Below are positions 41,706-50,295 of a stretch of DNA of 64,000 nucleotides, piece by piece (position 1 is the stretch's first letter; the number at the start of each line of letters is the position of its first letter). Source of the DNA: DAHUXN01 sp963811805 (GTDB taxonomy: Bacteria; Acidobacteriota; Terriglobia; Acidiferrales; UBA7541); assembly GCA_963811805.1 (NCBI GenBank), contig CAWESU010000002.1, positions 62,001 to 126,000 on the forward strand, in the 5' to 3' direction. The position numbers and the translations under genes are program-made. The notes beneath the pieces were generated by a model. It ran no database searches. It worked only from the letters and a program-made list of their open reading frames with translations, and was not told the origin of the DNA.

Positions 41706-42362
41706 CTACTCTCTGGCCCAGGCTGGATCGCCGCCTGCTTTGCGGAGTTCGTCTTCGAGGTCTGACAGTGCCTGTTTATCCGCGTCCAGTTGTTTCTGTT
41801 TTGCATCGATGGCCGCCTGCTTCTTGGTGAGATCCTCGCGGGTGACGGATTGCATGAGAGCCTGGGTCGGGTCGGGATAATACTGCACGTTGAGTTCGCC
41901 CATTTCGCGCTGCAAGACGGATAGTTCGGCGGAATCCTGGTCAATTTTGTGCCGCGCGTCTGCAAATCTCTTGCGCCAGTTAGCCTCCTCATTGTTGTCC
42001 GCGCCAGCCGGTGCCGAAGAACTCGCGGATTGGTCAGACGAAGCGGAGGGAGCCTGCCCGACGACGGAGACACCAGTAGAAGACGTCGGAATATTGTCGT
42101 TCGTGAAAACCACGGGAGCCTTCGGGGCGTTCTTCTCGGCTTCACGGGCCTTGCGGGCGGCGTCTGCGAGGGACTCGGTCTTCGCTGCCGTTGCCTGTGA
42201 AGTTGTCTGCGCCGGTGGCTTCGATTGCGAAGCTGCCTGCTTGTCGGATGACGACTGCGACGTTTGCGCCGACTGGGATGTTTGCTGCGCAGAAGAAAGT
42301 TGCGGGATAATGAGCACTGCAATAACGGCGACCAACCAGATTCCTTTTCGCATGCCATTCAC
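41706..42362 (-). CDS. Exported coiled-coil protein of unknown function, paralogue A
   Basis: A 218-residue secreted protein: a signal peptide (KGIWLVAVIAVLIIPQLSSA), a Ser/Gln/Ala-rich disordered part (about 25-90), a conserved block ending APVVFTNDNIP and VSVVGQ, and a C-terminal coiled coil (WRKRFADARHKIDQDSAEL, KKQAAIDAKQKQLDADKQA) ending LRKAGGDPAWARE. No catalytic motif or named family is recognised. The gene next to it at 42407 encodes a clear paralogue. Both lie between a histidine kinase and an NtrC-type regulator and 9-44 nt apart, so they are likely co-transcribed. A role as envelope signal or regulated target is only inference. Confidence 0.75.
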   Translation of the reverse strand: MNGMRKGIWLVAVIAVLIIPQLSSAQQTSQSAQTSQSSSDKQAASQSKPPAQTTSQATAAKTESLADAARKAREAEKNAPKAPVVFTNDNIPTSSTGVSVVGQAPSASSDQSASSSAPAGADNNEEANWRKRFADARHKIDQDSAELSVLQREMGELNVQYYPDPTQALMQSVTREDLTKKQAAIDAKQKQLDADKQALSDLEDELRKAGGDPAWARE

Positions 42363-42406
42363 CTCACGAGTGCCTATTCAAAATTCATCGTGCTGATGCG
42401 TCATTT

Positions 42407-42970
42407 CTACCGCGCCCACGCGGGGTCTCCGCCAGCCTTGCGCAGAGCTTCTTGCAGATCGTCGATTGCCTTTTGGTCTTCATTGATTTCTTTCTGCTGA
42501 TCCGCGACGGCCTGCTGTTTCGAGACGGCGTCCGCCTCGTTGAAATAGCGGACCATTCCCAGAGCGTTGAATTCACTTTGCAGCATCGAGAGCTTCTCGC
42601 GGTCCTGTTGTAGCTTGAAGCGGGCGTCGGCGAATTTCTGGCGCCACATTTTTTCGTCCGCTTTGGCGTCGGCGGCATCGGATTGGGCCTCTGCGCGGGC
42701 ATCCGGCTGAGTTGTGCTGCCGACGACGGAAATTGGGCTGGATTTCGGGAGGTTTTCATTGGTGAAAACAACCGGGGCAGTTTGCGCGCTTTTCTGGTTT
42801 TTGCGAGCTTTGAGCGCCGCCGCGACCACGGGACTTTCCTGTGCGGGCGCAGGCTGCGTCTTGGTTTGGCTTTGCGGCTGTGCTGGCGCGGATGAGGTCT
42901 GTTGCGCCGCGAAAACGAGTGGCGCGGCGAAAAGCACAGCCGTGGCTGCGACCCAAATCTTTGCTCGCAT
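42407..42970 (-). CDS. Exported coiled-coil protein of unknown function, paralogue B
   Basis: A 187-residue secreted protein. Signal peptide KIWVAATAVLFAAPLVFA, a Gln/Ala/Pro-rich linker, then APVVFTNENLPKSSPISVVG, a coiled coil (WRQKFADARFKLQQDREKL, QQAVADQQKEINEDQKAID) and the end LRKAGGDPAWAR. The block APVVFTN-D/E-N-L/I-P, the W-R-x-K/R-FADAR motif and the end are shared with the paralogue at 41706. I start it at the ATG 42970, which has GGAG 11 nt upstream; an open frame runs back 37 codons without similarity. The two genes probably arose by duplication. Confidence 0.75.
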   Translation of the reverse strand: MRAKIWVAATAVLFAAPLVFAAQQTSSAPAQPQSQTKTQPAPAQESPVVAAALKARKNQKSAQTAPVVFTNENLPKSSPISVVGSTTQPDARAEAQSDAADAKADEKMWRQKFADARFKLQQDREKLSMLQSEFNALGMVRYFNEADAVSKQQAVADQQKEINEDQKAIDDLQEALRKAGGDPAWAR

Positions 42971-43062
42971 GGTCGTTAGCTCCAGGAAAACGAATATCGA
43001 CCTTTGTTCTCTTAAGTTTAGATACATTTTGCGGGGGCAGGCAATTGGCCGGGAGGACAGTG

Positions 43063-44433
43063 CTACCGCAAAGGTAACCATAGGTCGAATTCAGCACCTC
43101 CGCTTGGTTGATTGCGGGCCTCGACGCGGCCGCCGTGCTGGAGGGCGATTTTCTGGACCACCGGCAGCCCAAGCCCGGTGCCGCTAGATTTGGTGGTGAA
43201 GAACGGAACAAAGATCTTGTCCAAGTTGCCGGCGGCGATGCCCGGTCCGTTGTCCCGGACGCTGACACATTGCCAGCGCTTACCGCCGTGCGATTCCTCA
43301 TGGCCGGCTATGGTGACTTCCCCGGGGTGGCCGTTCGAGGAAGCTGCCTCCGCGGCATTCCGGATCAGGTTGAGCAGCGCTTGGCGGAGCAGCCCAGCGT
43401 CGCCGGACACCTCCGCGAAATCCCCTTCGGTGCGAATCGAGACGCCGTTCACGGCAGTTCCCACTTCTTCCGCAACCTGCTCGACCAGGCTCGCAAGTGC
43501 GAAATCTTCCTGAGCAAGCTCAAGCGGCCGGGCAAAACGCAGGAATTCCGTGACCACGCGGGTGAGAGAGCGAGTCTGCTCGACGATTTTTCCAGCGCAT
43601 TCGCCGGCTTCGGCGGAGGGCGCCTCATTGTGGATCATCTGCGCGTAGCCGGAGATCGTCGCGAGGGCGTTTTTGAATTCATGGGCAATGCCCGCGGACA
43701 TTTCGCCCAGGGCCGCCAGATTCTCCTTCCAGCGCATCTGCTTTTGCAGCATCGCCAGTTCGGTCAGATCGCTCATCAAGCATAGGGCGCCGGTCAATTT
43801 TGGTGCGGGTGGGGCGGTAGGGCCGGCGACGATGGTGTTGCGAACCGCCCGGTAAATGGGCGATATGGTGACACCCAGTTTCCGCAGCTCCCCGGCTGCA
43901 GTGACATGAGGAACTTCGTCGCGCTGGAAGGTCTGTCCGTCGCGAAGGCATGCGGCGAACATCTGCGTCAGCACAGAATCGGCGCCCAGAATCTCACTGT
44001 AACGCCGGTACTGTAGGCCGCGAATGCCCAGCGCCTTTTCCGCGGCGGGATTCGCGGAGCTGATCGTGCCGGTTGCACTCACCAGCAACAATCCGGCGGG
44101 CATATTGCGAGTGACCGCTTCGCTGAGTCGTTCGGTTTCCTGCGCGCGTTCTTTTTCGAGCTGATGCAGGCGCGCGAGTTCCTGCTCCTGTTCGCGCAGG
44201 CGCTGGATCACGCCTTGCATCGAAGCGGTCATGAATGCAGATGGATTTTCCGCATTCACGCGGAATGACTCGTTCGATTGTTCCGCGGCGCGACGCTGGT
44301 CCAGGACGGAGCGGCGGAGTGCAACGAATGCTCCAATGACCACAACGAAAATGAGGGCGAGCAAGACTAGAGCAATTCCCATTTCGATATTGAAATGCGG
44401 AGTTGCCGGCGCGAAGGCGGAGACAAGTGCCAT
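43063..44433 (-). CDS. Membrane sensor histidine kinase, NtrB/ZraS-like
   Basis: About 456 residues from the ATG at 44433; a longer open frame runs into the prepilin peptidase gene but has no similarity there. One N-terminal membrane helix (MGIALVLLALIFVVVIGAFVAL) is followed by a coiled coil, a PAS-like domain (GLLLVSATGTISSANPAAEKAL), HisKA with the His in SAGIAHEFKNALATISGYAQM and HATPase with LLNLIRNAAEAAS and GTGLGLPVVQKIALQHGG. The gene is 9 nt after the peptidase and precedes the two unknown coiled-coil genes and the NtrC-type regulator at 40308, its likely partner. The signal may be periplasmic, since the domain outside is small. Confidence 0.88.
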   Translation of the reverse strand: MALVSAFAPATPHFNIEMGIALVLLALIFVVVIGAFVALRRSVLDQRRAAEQSNESFRVNAENPSAFMTASMQGVIQRLREQEQELARLHQLEKERAQETERLSEAVTRNMPAGLLLVSATGTISSANPAAEKALGIRGLQYRRYSEILGADSVLTQMFAACLRDGQTFQRDEVPHVTAAGELRKLGVTISPIYRAVRNTIVAGPTAPPAPKLTGALCLMSDLTELAMLQKQMRWKENLAALGEMSAGIAHEFKNALATISGYAQMIHNEAPSAEAGECAGKIVEQTRSLTRVVTEFLRFARPLELAQEDFALASLVEQVAEEVGTAVNGVSIRTEGDFAEVSGDAGLLRQALLNLIRNAAEAASSNGHPGEVTIAGHEESHGGKRWQCVSVRDNGPGIAAGNLDKIFVPFFTTKSSGTGLGLPVVQKIALQHGGRVEARNQPSGGAEFDLWLPLR

Positions 44434-44441
44434 TTGAGTCT

Positions 44442-45287
44442 CTACCGAATCATGAAAAGCGACTGATACCAGGTCACCACGGGTGTCCCGAAGAAAACCA
44501 CCAGCAACGCCGCCGCGCCCAGGAATGTGCCGAAGGGCAACTCGTAGGTCGAGCCTTTGCGCGAAGCGAGAATGAAAATCGATCCTAGGATCGCGCCTAG
44601 GAGCGAGCCGGCGAGGATCGTCAGAATCGTTCGCCGCAGGCCCAAAAACGCGCCCGCCATGAGCATCATTTTGACGTCGCCGAAGCCCATGCCTTCGCGG
44701 CCACGCAGCCGGAAATACGCCCCGCCGACCAGCCACAACAATCCGCCTCCGACGGCCGCTCCAATCAGCGCATCGGCAAACGAAATTGCCGGCGCCGGAG
44801 GCGGGAAATCGAACATGCGGCTCGCCACCCATGCCGCCGTGCCATCTTGGGGACGCACGAAGAAGCTGAGAATGAGCGCGATCACCAGGCCGGTGAAATT
44901 CACTGTATCGGGCAGAATGCGCTCGCGCCAGTCGGTGAAAATCAGCACCACGAGAATCGCGCAAAACGCTGCCCATTTCAAAGTAAGGATGGAGTTTCCG
45001 AACACCAAATAGCACGCGAAGAAAAGAAGGCCGGTGAGCAGTTCGACGGCGGGATAAACGGGCGAGATTCTCACTTTGCAATTGCGGCATTTGCCGGCCA
45101 AGAAAAAATAGCTGAGAACAGGAATGTTGTCGTAAGGCTTTATGTGCTTCCCGCATTTCGGGCAGCGGGAACGCGGCCGCACCACCGATTTCCCGGCGGG
45201 CAGGCGGCTGATGCAAACGTTCAGAAAGCTGCCGATAATGAGCCCGAAAAGGAACACGAAGATTGCGATGGTCTGAGCCGGAAGCAT
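44442..45287 (-). CDS. pilD: Type IV prepilin peptidase/N-methyltransferase
   Basis: A 281-residue bifunctional membrane enzyme that cuts prepilins after Gly and methylates the new N-terminus. It shows GSFLNVCISRLP, two Cys pairs CPKC and CRNC of the cytoplasmic zinc-binding loop, the aspartyl-protease Asp residues in FTDWRERILPD and GFGDVKMM, and about seven membrane helices. Start is the ATG at 45287; a TTG six codons earlier is possible. All pilins and pseudopilins between 15480 and 25319 should be its substrates, although the gene is 20 kb away, in front of a two-component cluster. Confidence 0.94.
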   Translation of the reverse strand: MLPAQTIAIFVFLFGLIIGSFLNVCISRLPAGKSVVRPRSRCPKCGKHIKPYDNIPVLSYFFLAGKCRNCKVRISPVYPAVELLTGLLFFACYLVFGNSILTLKWAAFCAILVVLIFTDWRERILPDTVNFTGLVIALILSFFVRPQDGTAAWVASRMFDFPPPAPAISFADALIGAAVGGGLLWLVGGAYFRLRGREGMGFGDVKMMLMAGAFLGLRRTILTILAGSLLGAILGSIFILASRKGSTYELPFGTFLGAAALLVVFFGTPVVTWYQSLFMIR

Positions 45288-45420
45288 ATTTTGACTGTGC
45301 CACAACGGCGAATCCGCCTCAACGGCCGCCGCGCGAGCCGTGCCCGATGGCTAACGTTCCGGCCGCCCGAAAGCCAGCTTGGCCGTCGCGTTTTTGGCGC
45401 AAGCAGCGGCGTGAGCTATA

Positions 45421-46488
45421 TTGGTTGTCCATTCTCTCGTGAGCTGCCCCGTGACGCTATTGGAGCAGAAAATTCGCCGCTACGAGCACAAACGTTGGGC
45501 TGCCGAGCCTAACCGCCGGACGCTGCCGTTTGCATGGGGGCTCGAGCACATCGGCGGATGCGAGAATGAGGCGGATCCGCGGGCGTTTCTCCGGCGATTT
45601 GTCGAGCAAACGCTTGTTGGAAGCCACGCGTGGTTCGCGTGCGAGACCCCTGGCGATTATGAACTGACAGCGGAGTCCGATGGCGTGGCGTGGAAAGGAG
45701 CGCTGGAATTCACGAGCGCTATTCGTTCGCCGTGGGCGGAAAATAATCGCGTGCATGCCAGGTTGTTTCCTGCGGACGGCAGCGGACCTGCTGTGGTGGT
45801 CCTGCCACAGTGGAACGCGGATTACCAAGCCCATGTGGATATTTGCCGCTGGCTGAATCGCCTGGGCATCACGGCGCTGCGCCTGAGTTTGCCCTATCAC
45901 GACAAGCGCGCCGTGCCCGGCCATCCACGTCCTGATCACATTGTTGGACCGAATATCGGTCTCACTTTGCAGGCGAGTCGCCAAGCCGTTTGCGATGCGC
46001 GTTGCTGCTTGCAGTGGCTAGAGATGCGCGGCTACGGCCCGCTGGGAATTCTCGGCGCGAGCCTGGGCTCGTGCATTTCTTGCATTACGGCTGCCCATGA
46101 ACCGCTGATTCGCGCCGCTGCGCTGCTTCACGTTTCAAGCTACTTCGGCGATGTGGTAGCGAACGGTTTGACCACGATTCACGTGTGGGAATCGATGCGT
46201 CCAAAAGTGTCCGAAGAAGAGATCCGCAATTATTGGGCGCCCATCAGTCCGATGCCGTACATTTCCAAATTGCGCGGGACCGGTCAGAAACTGCTAGCCA
46301 TCAGCGGACGATACGACCCGACATTTCCGGATGAGTTCTCCAGCGATTTTTTCGCAGCGGCGCGCGCGAACGAAGTCGATTGCAGGTCTCTGCGCCTTCC
46401 GTGCGGGCATTATTCGCTGGGCGAAGCGCCGTTCAAGTGGGTCGCCGGCTGGCGCTTTGGGAAATTCCTGCAGCGCGCACTTCGGTAA
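45421..46488 (+). CDS. Alpha/beta hydrolase (Abhydrolase_18-like)
   Basis: A 355-residue protein. It has a domain with WGLEHIGG and SPWAENNRVHARLFPADG before the hydrolase core. The nucleophile Ser lies in LGASLGSCISC near 213 (G-x-S-x-G), the acid in ISGRYDPTFP and the base His in PCGHYSLG. The N-terminal arm carries KIRRYEHKRWAAEPNRRTLPF, which suggests the Abhydrolase_18 family of unknown substrate. The start is uncertain: TTG 45421, GTG 45439 and GTG 45451 are all in frame. It is divergent from pilD and has no obvious operon partner. Confidence 0.8.
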   Translation: MVVHSLVSCPVTLLEQKIRRYEHKRWAAEPNRRTLPFAWGLEHIGGCENEADPRAFLRRFVEQTLVGSHAWFACETPGDYELTAESDGVAWKGALEFTSAIRSPWAENNRVHARLFPADGSGPAVVVLPQWNADYQAHVDICRWLNRLGITALRLSLPYHDKRAVPGHPRPDHIVGPNIGLTLQASRQAVCDARCCLQWLEMRGYGPLGILGASLGSCISCITAAHEPLIRAAALLHVSSYFGDVVANGLTTIHVWESMRPKVSEEEIRNYWAPISPMPYISKLRGTGQKLLAISGRYDPTFPDEFSSDFFAAARANEVDCRSLRLPCGHYSLGEAPFKWVAGWRFGKFLQRALR

Positions 46489-46506
46489 ACCGTACGCAGG
46501 AACTCG

Positions 46507-48030
46507 CTAGTGGAGAAGCCTCTGAAACTCGCCGCGCATGATTCGCTCTGAGACGGCGGAAATGTCGGGCGCGAGCGCGCGGTCTTTATCGACCACGGGT
46601 GAAACGGAGCGCACCAGCACGTACGCTTTGTGCGCTTCCGTTCCGGTCCGCAGCGGCGCGTGAAAATCGATGCCTTGCGCGGCCGCGAGTATCTCAATGG
46701 AAATCACGTTGCACAGGGCATCCAGCATGCGGCGCAGGCGCCGCGCGGCGCTCATGCCCATCGACACATAGTCTTCCTGATCGCCGGAGGTTGGAATCGA
46801 ATCGATGGAATGAGGTGTGGCCAGCGCTTTCATTTCACTGGCCAAAGCGGCAGCCGTTACTTGCGCAATCATGAATCCGGAATTGAGTCCCGGGTCGGGC
46901 GTCAAGAACGCGGGCAACTGGCTCGTGTGCGGATTGGTCATGTGGTCGATGCGCCGTTCGCAAATGCCCGCGAGCGTGGCCAGTGCGATGGCCATTTGGT
47001 CGGCGGCCATTGCCAGCGGCTGTCCGTGAAAATTTCCGCCACTGATCACTTCTCCCGATTCTGCGAATACCAGGGGATTGTCGGTGGCACTGTTCAGCTC
47101 AATCGAGAGCGTGGTGCGCACCTGTGAAAGCGCGTCGCGAACCGCGCCGTGCACTTGAGGCGTGCAGCGAAGGCTGTAGGCGTCCTGGACGCGAGGATCT
47201 ATTTCCGGCGAACGGTGTGACTCGCGAATTTCGCTGCCACGGTTCAGTTGCGTTAAATTGCGCGCCGTTAGGGTCTGGCCGGGATATGGTCGAATGCGCG
47301 AGATCCGCTCGTCGAACGCAGCCGGGGTGCCACGGAGCGCGTCGAGCGACAAAGCTGCGGCCACATCCGCGGTATCGATGAGGATTTCCGCCTCGCGCAG
47401 CGCCAGCGAAATCAGCGCCAGCATGCCTTGCGTGCCGTTCAAGAGCCCCAGGCCCTCTTTGGCTTCCAGTTTAAGCGGTGCGATGTCGGCCTGCCGCATC
47501 GCTTCCCCGCCTGGGATTTTCGACCCTTTGTAAACCGCTTCGCCTTCGCCAATGGCAACGAGCGCGAGATGCGCCAGCGGAGCCAGGTCGCCGGAAGCGC
47601 CCACCGAGCCCTGCGAGGGAATTACCGGAAGCACTCCGCGCCTCAGCATCGCCAGCAACGTTTCCACCACCACTGGACGTACTCCGCTGAAGCCCTTCGC
47701 CAGCGTGTTGGCGCGCAACAGGAGCATCGCGCGAGTCTCGTCTTCCGCGAGCGGCACTCCGACGCCGCACCCATGGCTGCGCACCAGATTGAATTGCAAT
47801 TCGCTGACTTGGTCCGCATGAATGCGCACGGAAGCCAGCGCACCGAAGCCGGTATTTACGCCATAAACGGCGGTGTCGCCGGCGCCGAGACGTTCAACTA
47901 CCGCGCGCGAAGCCTCCATACGATCGCGCGCGACGGAAGCTAGGGTCACCTCGTAGCCCTCGTAAACGATTTGATAGAGCTGCCCGAGAGTGAGGTCATT
48001 GCCGGAGAGCGCCACGGATTTTTTGCTCAT
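46507..48030 (-). CDS. hutH: Histidine ammonia-lyase
   Basis: A 507-residue enzyme that deaminates histidine to urocanate with the MIO cofactor formed from Ala-Ser-Gly; the tripeptide lies near 144-146 in GSVGASGDLAPLAH. YGVNTGFGALA at the start, GLLNGTQGMLALISLAL and the C-terminal PTSGDQEDYVSMGM are typical of HutH. No other hut genes are in the window, and the protein is shorter than some HutH. An aromatic-acid or tyrosine ammonia-lyase activity is possible, but the His-type sequence around NTGFG favours hutH. It overlaps the thioesterase gene upstream by 4 nt. Confidence 0.92.
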   Translation of the reverse strand: MSKKSVALSGNDLTLGQLYQIVYEGYEVTLASVARDRMEASRAVVERLGAGDTAVYGVNTGFGALASVRIHADQVSELQFNLVRSHGCGVGVPLAEDETRAMLLLRANTLAKGFSGVRPVVVETLLAMLRRGVLPVIPSQGSVGASGDLAPLAHLALVAIGEGEAVYKGSKIPGGEAMRQADIAPLKLEAKEGLGLLNGTQGMLALISLALREAEILIDTADVAAALSLDALRGTPAAFDERISRIRPYPGQTLTARNLTQLNRGSEIRESHRSPEIDPRVQDAYSLRCTPQVHGAVRDALSQVRTTLSIELNSATDNPLVFAESGEVISGGNFHGQPLAMAADQMAIALATLAGICERRIDHMTNPHTSQLPAFLTPDPGLNSGFMIAQVTAAALASEMKALATPHSIDSIPTSGDQEDYVSMGMSAARRLRRMLDALCNVISIEILAAAQGIDFHAPLRTGTEAHKAYVLVRSVSPVVDKDRALAPDISAVSERIMRGEFQRLLH

Positions 48031-48473
48031 CGATGCGCGCTCCGCGTGGCAGTGGCCCCGGCTGAATGTGTCAGCGGAAAATATTTCCGGTATTTGTCAG
48101 GTAGACTCTTTGGCCGGCCTTTGCTGTCGCAGATCACGTGCAGCGTCTCACCGGTGGCGATAAGAGAATCCGCGCCGTCCTTGAAAACTTCGTAGCTGAA
48201 CAGCATGGTGCGCTTGCGGGAATCGGAGACCTGCGTGCGAATCCGAATCACGTCGTCGAACTTCGCAGGCTGTTTGTAGGTGCAATTCGCTTTGGCCACC
48301 ACCACGAAACTGTCGTCCTCGATTTCCATTTGCTTGTAGCTGAATCCCAAATGGCGCATCAGCTCGACGCGCGCCACTTCGAACCAGACAAAGAAATTGG
48401 CGTAATAAACCACGCCCATCTGGTCGGTTTCGGCATAGCGCACGCGAAGTGTTGTTTCCCCGGTGACGGGCAT
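48027..48473 (-). CDS. Acyl-CoA thioesterase, hot-dog fold (YbgC/4HBT type)
   Basis: A 148-residue hot-dog fold enzyme hydrolysing acyl-CoA thioesters. The catalytic segment RYAETDQMGVVYYANFF contains the Asp and Tyr-Tyr-Asn block of the 4HBT/YbgC family, and the body has IRTQVSDSRKRTMLFSYEVF. I start it at the ATG 48473, where the family begins; a longer open frame upstream has no similarity. It is followed directly by hutH with a 4-nt overlap. An involvement with acyl-CoA intermediates from the neighbouring leucine-type genes is plausible inference. Confidence 0.88.
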   Translation of the reverse strand: MPVTGETTLRVRYAETDQMGVVYYANFFVWFEVARVELMRHLGFSYKQMEIEDDSFVVVAKANCTYKQPAKFDDVIRIRTQVSDSRKRTMLFSYEVFKDGADSLIATGETLHVICDSKGRPKSLPDKYRKYFPLTHSAGATATRSAHR

Positions 48474-48585
48474 GTTGATGGCAGCAAACTCCTGAACAAG
48501 GAAAGAAAGTGTAGCAGAATCGCGCCGTCTTGTAGCCCGCGTCGGTTCCCGATGTTTCCTATCGAGACTGGCGTCAGATCGCCGC

Positions 48586-49368
48586 TCAACGGCCTTGCCA
48601 GCGCGGTGCGCGTTTTTCGAGAAACGCGGAAAGGCCCTCGCGAAAATCGTCCGTGCGGCGGATTTCCGCGCTTTCATGAATGGCGACCGCGAGGTCGCGC
48701 TGGATCTCCTTTTCGTTCCAGCGAAGAATCAGCCGCTTTGTGAGCGCCAGGCTCGTGGGACTCAATGCAGCGAGTGTGCGTCCGAGTTCGCGAGCGGCGT
48801 CGAGCAATTTATCCGCCGCGACAATTTCCGTCACGAGGCCAAGACGATGCGCTTCGGCGGCATCGACAATTCTGCCGGTCAGCAAAAGTTCACGCGCGAT
48901 CTTCTCCCCCACTTGCCGCAACAGAAAAACAGAAACTACGGCGGGTAAAAATCCGATGCGCGCTTCCGTGTATCCAAATGTTGCTTCTGGTACGGCGAGT
49001 GTGAAGTCCGCAAGCGTCGCAAGACCCGTGCCGCCGGCGATTGCTGCGCCATTCACCGCGGCGATCAGCGGCTTCGGAAAGCTGTACACGCGATAAAACA
49101 TCTTGCCCATGGACTCGGCGTCCGCAACGTGTTGCTCCTGTGTCTGCGTGGACAAATTGCGCAACGCTTCCAGGTCCATGCCGGCGCAAAAAGCGGTGCC
49201 TGCTCCAGTCAGAATCACCGCGCGCGCCGGGCCGCGCTCCGCTTCATCCAACGCGCCCAGAAGATCGCGGATCATTTCGGGCGAAATGGCATTGCGTTTA
49301 GCGGGGCGATTCAGCGTGATGGTGGCGACGCCGTCATCGGCAGCGTATTGGAGAGTCGAATAAGCCAT
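48586..49368 (-). CDS. Enoyl-CoA hydratase family protein, LiuC-like
   Basis: A 260-residue crotonase-fold enzyme. AGTAFCAGMDLEALRNL and PLIAAVNGAAIAGGTGLATLADFTLA form the oxyanion holes, and EATFGYTEARIGFLPAVVS carries a catalytic Glu. In this operon it lies directly after genes for HMG-CoA lyase and an acyl-CoA carboxylase beta chain, so hydration of 3-methylglutaconyl-CoA in leucine breakdown is the natural role. The family has many other substrates. It is 9 nt upstream-to-downstream from the lyase gene and ends 112 nt before the thioesterase gene. Confidence 0.87.
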   Translation of the reverse strand: MAYSTLQYAADDGVATITLNRPAKRNAISPEMIRDLLGALDEAERGPARAVILTGAGTAFCAGMDLEALRNLSTQTQEQHVADAESMGKMFYRVYSFPKPLIAAVNGAAIAGGTGLATLADFTLAVPEATFGYTEARIGFLPAVVSVFLLRQVGEKIARELLLTGRIVDAAEAHRLGLVTEIVAADKLLDAARELGRTLAALSPTSLALTKRLILRWNEKEIQRDLAVAIHESAEIRRTDDFREGLSAFLEKRAPRWQGR

Positions 49369-49377
49369 ATTCAGTTT

Positions 49378-50295
49378 TCAGTTCGGTTTCGGCGCGTCAA
49401 CCTCACGGCCGTAAGCTTTTCGAATTTCGCCGGTGATCGCGCACGCCAGCGCGAGCGATTTTGTGTCGATGCCGGTGGCGACGCCGCGCGACGCCAAAGT
49501 GGCGAGCACTGTTTCCGTGGGGATATTTCCGACCAGTTCGTCTCCAGCGAACGGGCATCCGCCCAGACCGGTTAGCGCTCCGTCAAACCGCCGGCATCCC
49601 GCTTCGAAGGCCGCCAAGACTTTTTCCGTCGCTCCATCCGGCGTGCTATGCAAATGGACTCCAATATCCATTCCCGCTCCGCAATTCTTCGCCGCGCTGT
49701 AGAGCGACGCCACGTCGTGCGGAGACGCTGTGCCCACGGTGTCCGCAAGCGATACCGTCCTCACGCCAATATCCTTCAGCCATATCAGTGCGTCCTCCAC
49801 AATTTCCGGTCCCCACGGCTCGTCGTATGGATTTCCAAAAGCCATCGAGATGTAAACGACAAGCCCGCGCTTCGCGTTTTTCGTTTCCTTCTGCAGCATT
49901 TCGACCAGGGCCCGCGATTCTGCACGCGTCATGTTGGCGTTCGCGCGACGAAAGTAGGCGGAGATGGAATACGGATAGCCAATCGTGGTCACGCCCGTCG
50001 TCGCGAGTGCGCGCTTCAGGCCCTGCTCGTTCACCACAATGCCGATGATTTCCGGCACCGGCTTATCCGCGGGAAAATGATGCACCAGTTCAGCCATCAC
50101 CGCTTCGCTGTCCGCCATTTGCGGAACGTACTTCGGCGCAACGAAGCTGACCGCGTCCAAATGCCGAAATCCAAGAGATAGCAGGCGGCTCAAATAATCG
50201 ACCTTGGTCTGCGTGGGAATGATCTGCGGCAAGCCCTGCCAAGCATCCCGCGGGCATTCGATAATGGTTACGGAATTCTCGGGAGCCGTACTCAC
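49378..50295 (-). CDS. mvaB: Hydroxymethylglutaryl-CoA lyase
   Basis: A 305-residue TIM-barrel enzyme cleaving HMG-CoA to acetoacetate and acetyl-CoA. It has the N-terminal ECPRDAWQGL (normally EVGPRDGLQ), the metal-binding region SLADTVGTASP, the His pair in IGVHLHSTPDG, and the active-site Cys in GLGGCPFAGDELVGN. The N-terminal motif and the segment after the His pair deviate from textbook forms, which hints at a variant substrate. The gene overlaps the carboxylase gene by 4 nt. It is the last step of the leucine pathway; earlier steps, such as isovaleryl-CoA dehydrogenase, are not in the window. Confidence 0.88.
   Translation of the reverse strand: MSTAPENSVTIIECPRDAWQGLPQIIPTQTKVDYLSRLLSLGFRHLDAVSFVAPKYVPQMADSEAVMAELVHHFPADKPVPEIIGIVVNEQGLKRALATTGVTTIGYPYSISAYFRRANANMTRAESRALVEMLQKETKNAKRGLVVYISMAFGNPYDEPWGPEIVEDALIWLKDIGVRTVSLADTVGTASPHDVASLYSAAKNCGAGMDIGVHLHSTPDGATEKVLAAFEAGCRRFDGALTGLGGCPFAGDELVGNIPTETVLATLASRGVATGIDTKSLALACAITGEIRKAYGREVDAPKPN

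Noticed and set aside
44434..45303. Upstream extension of the histidine kinase frame to 746 codons
   Set aside because: This part lies out of frame within the prepilin peptidase gene and has no kinase or membrane features; the real start is near 44433.
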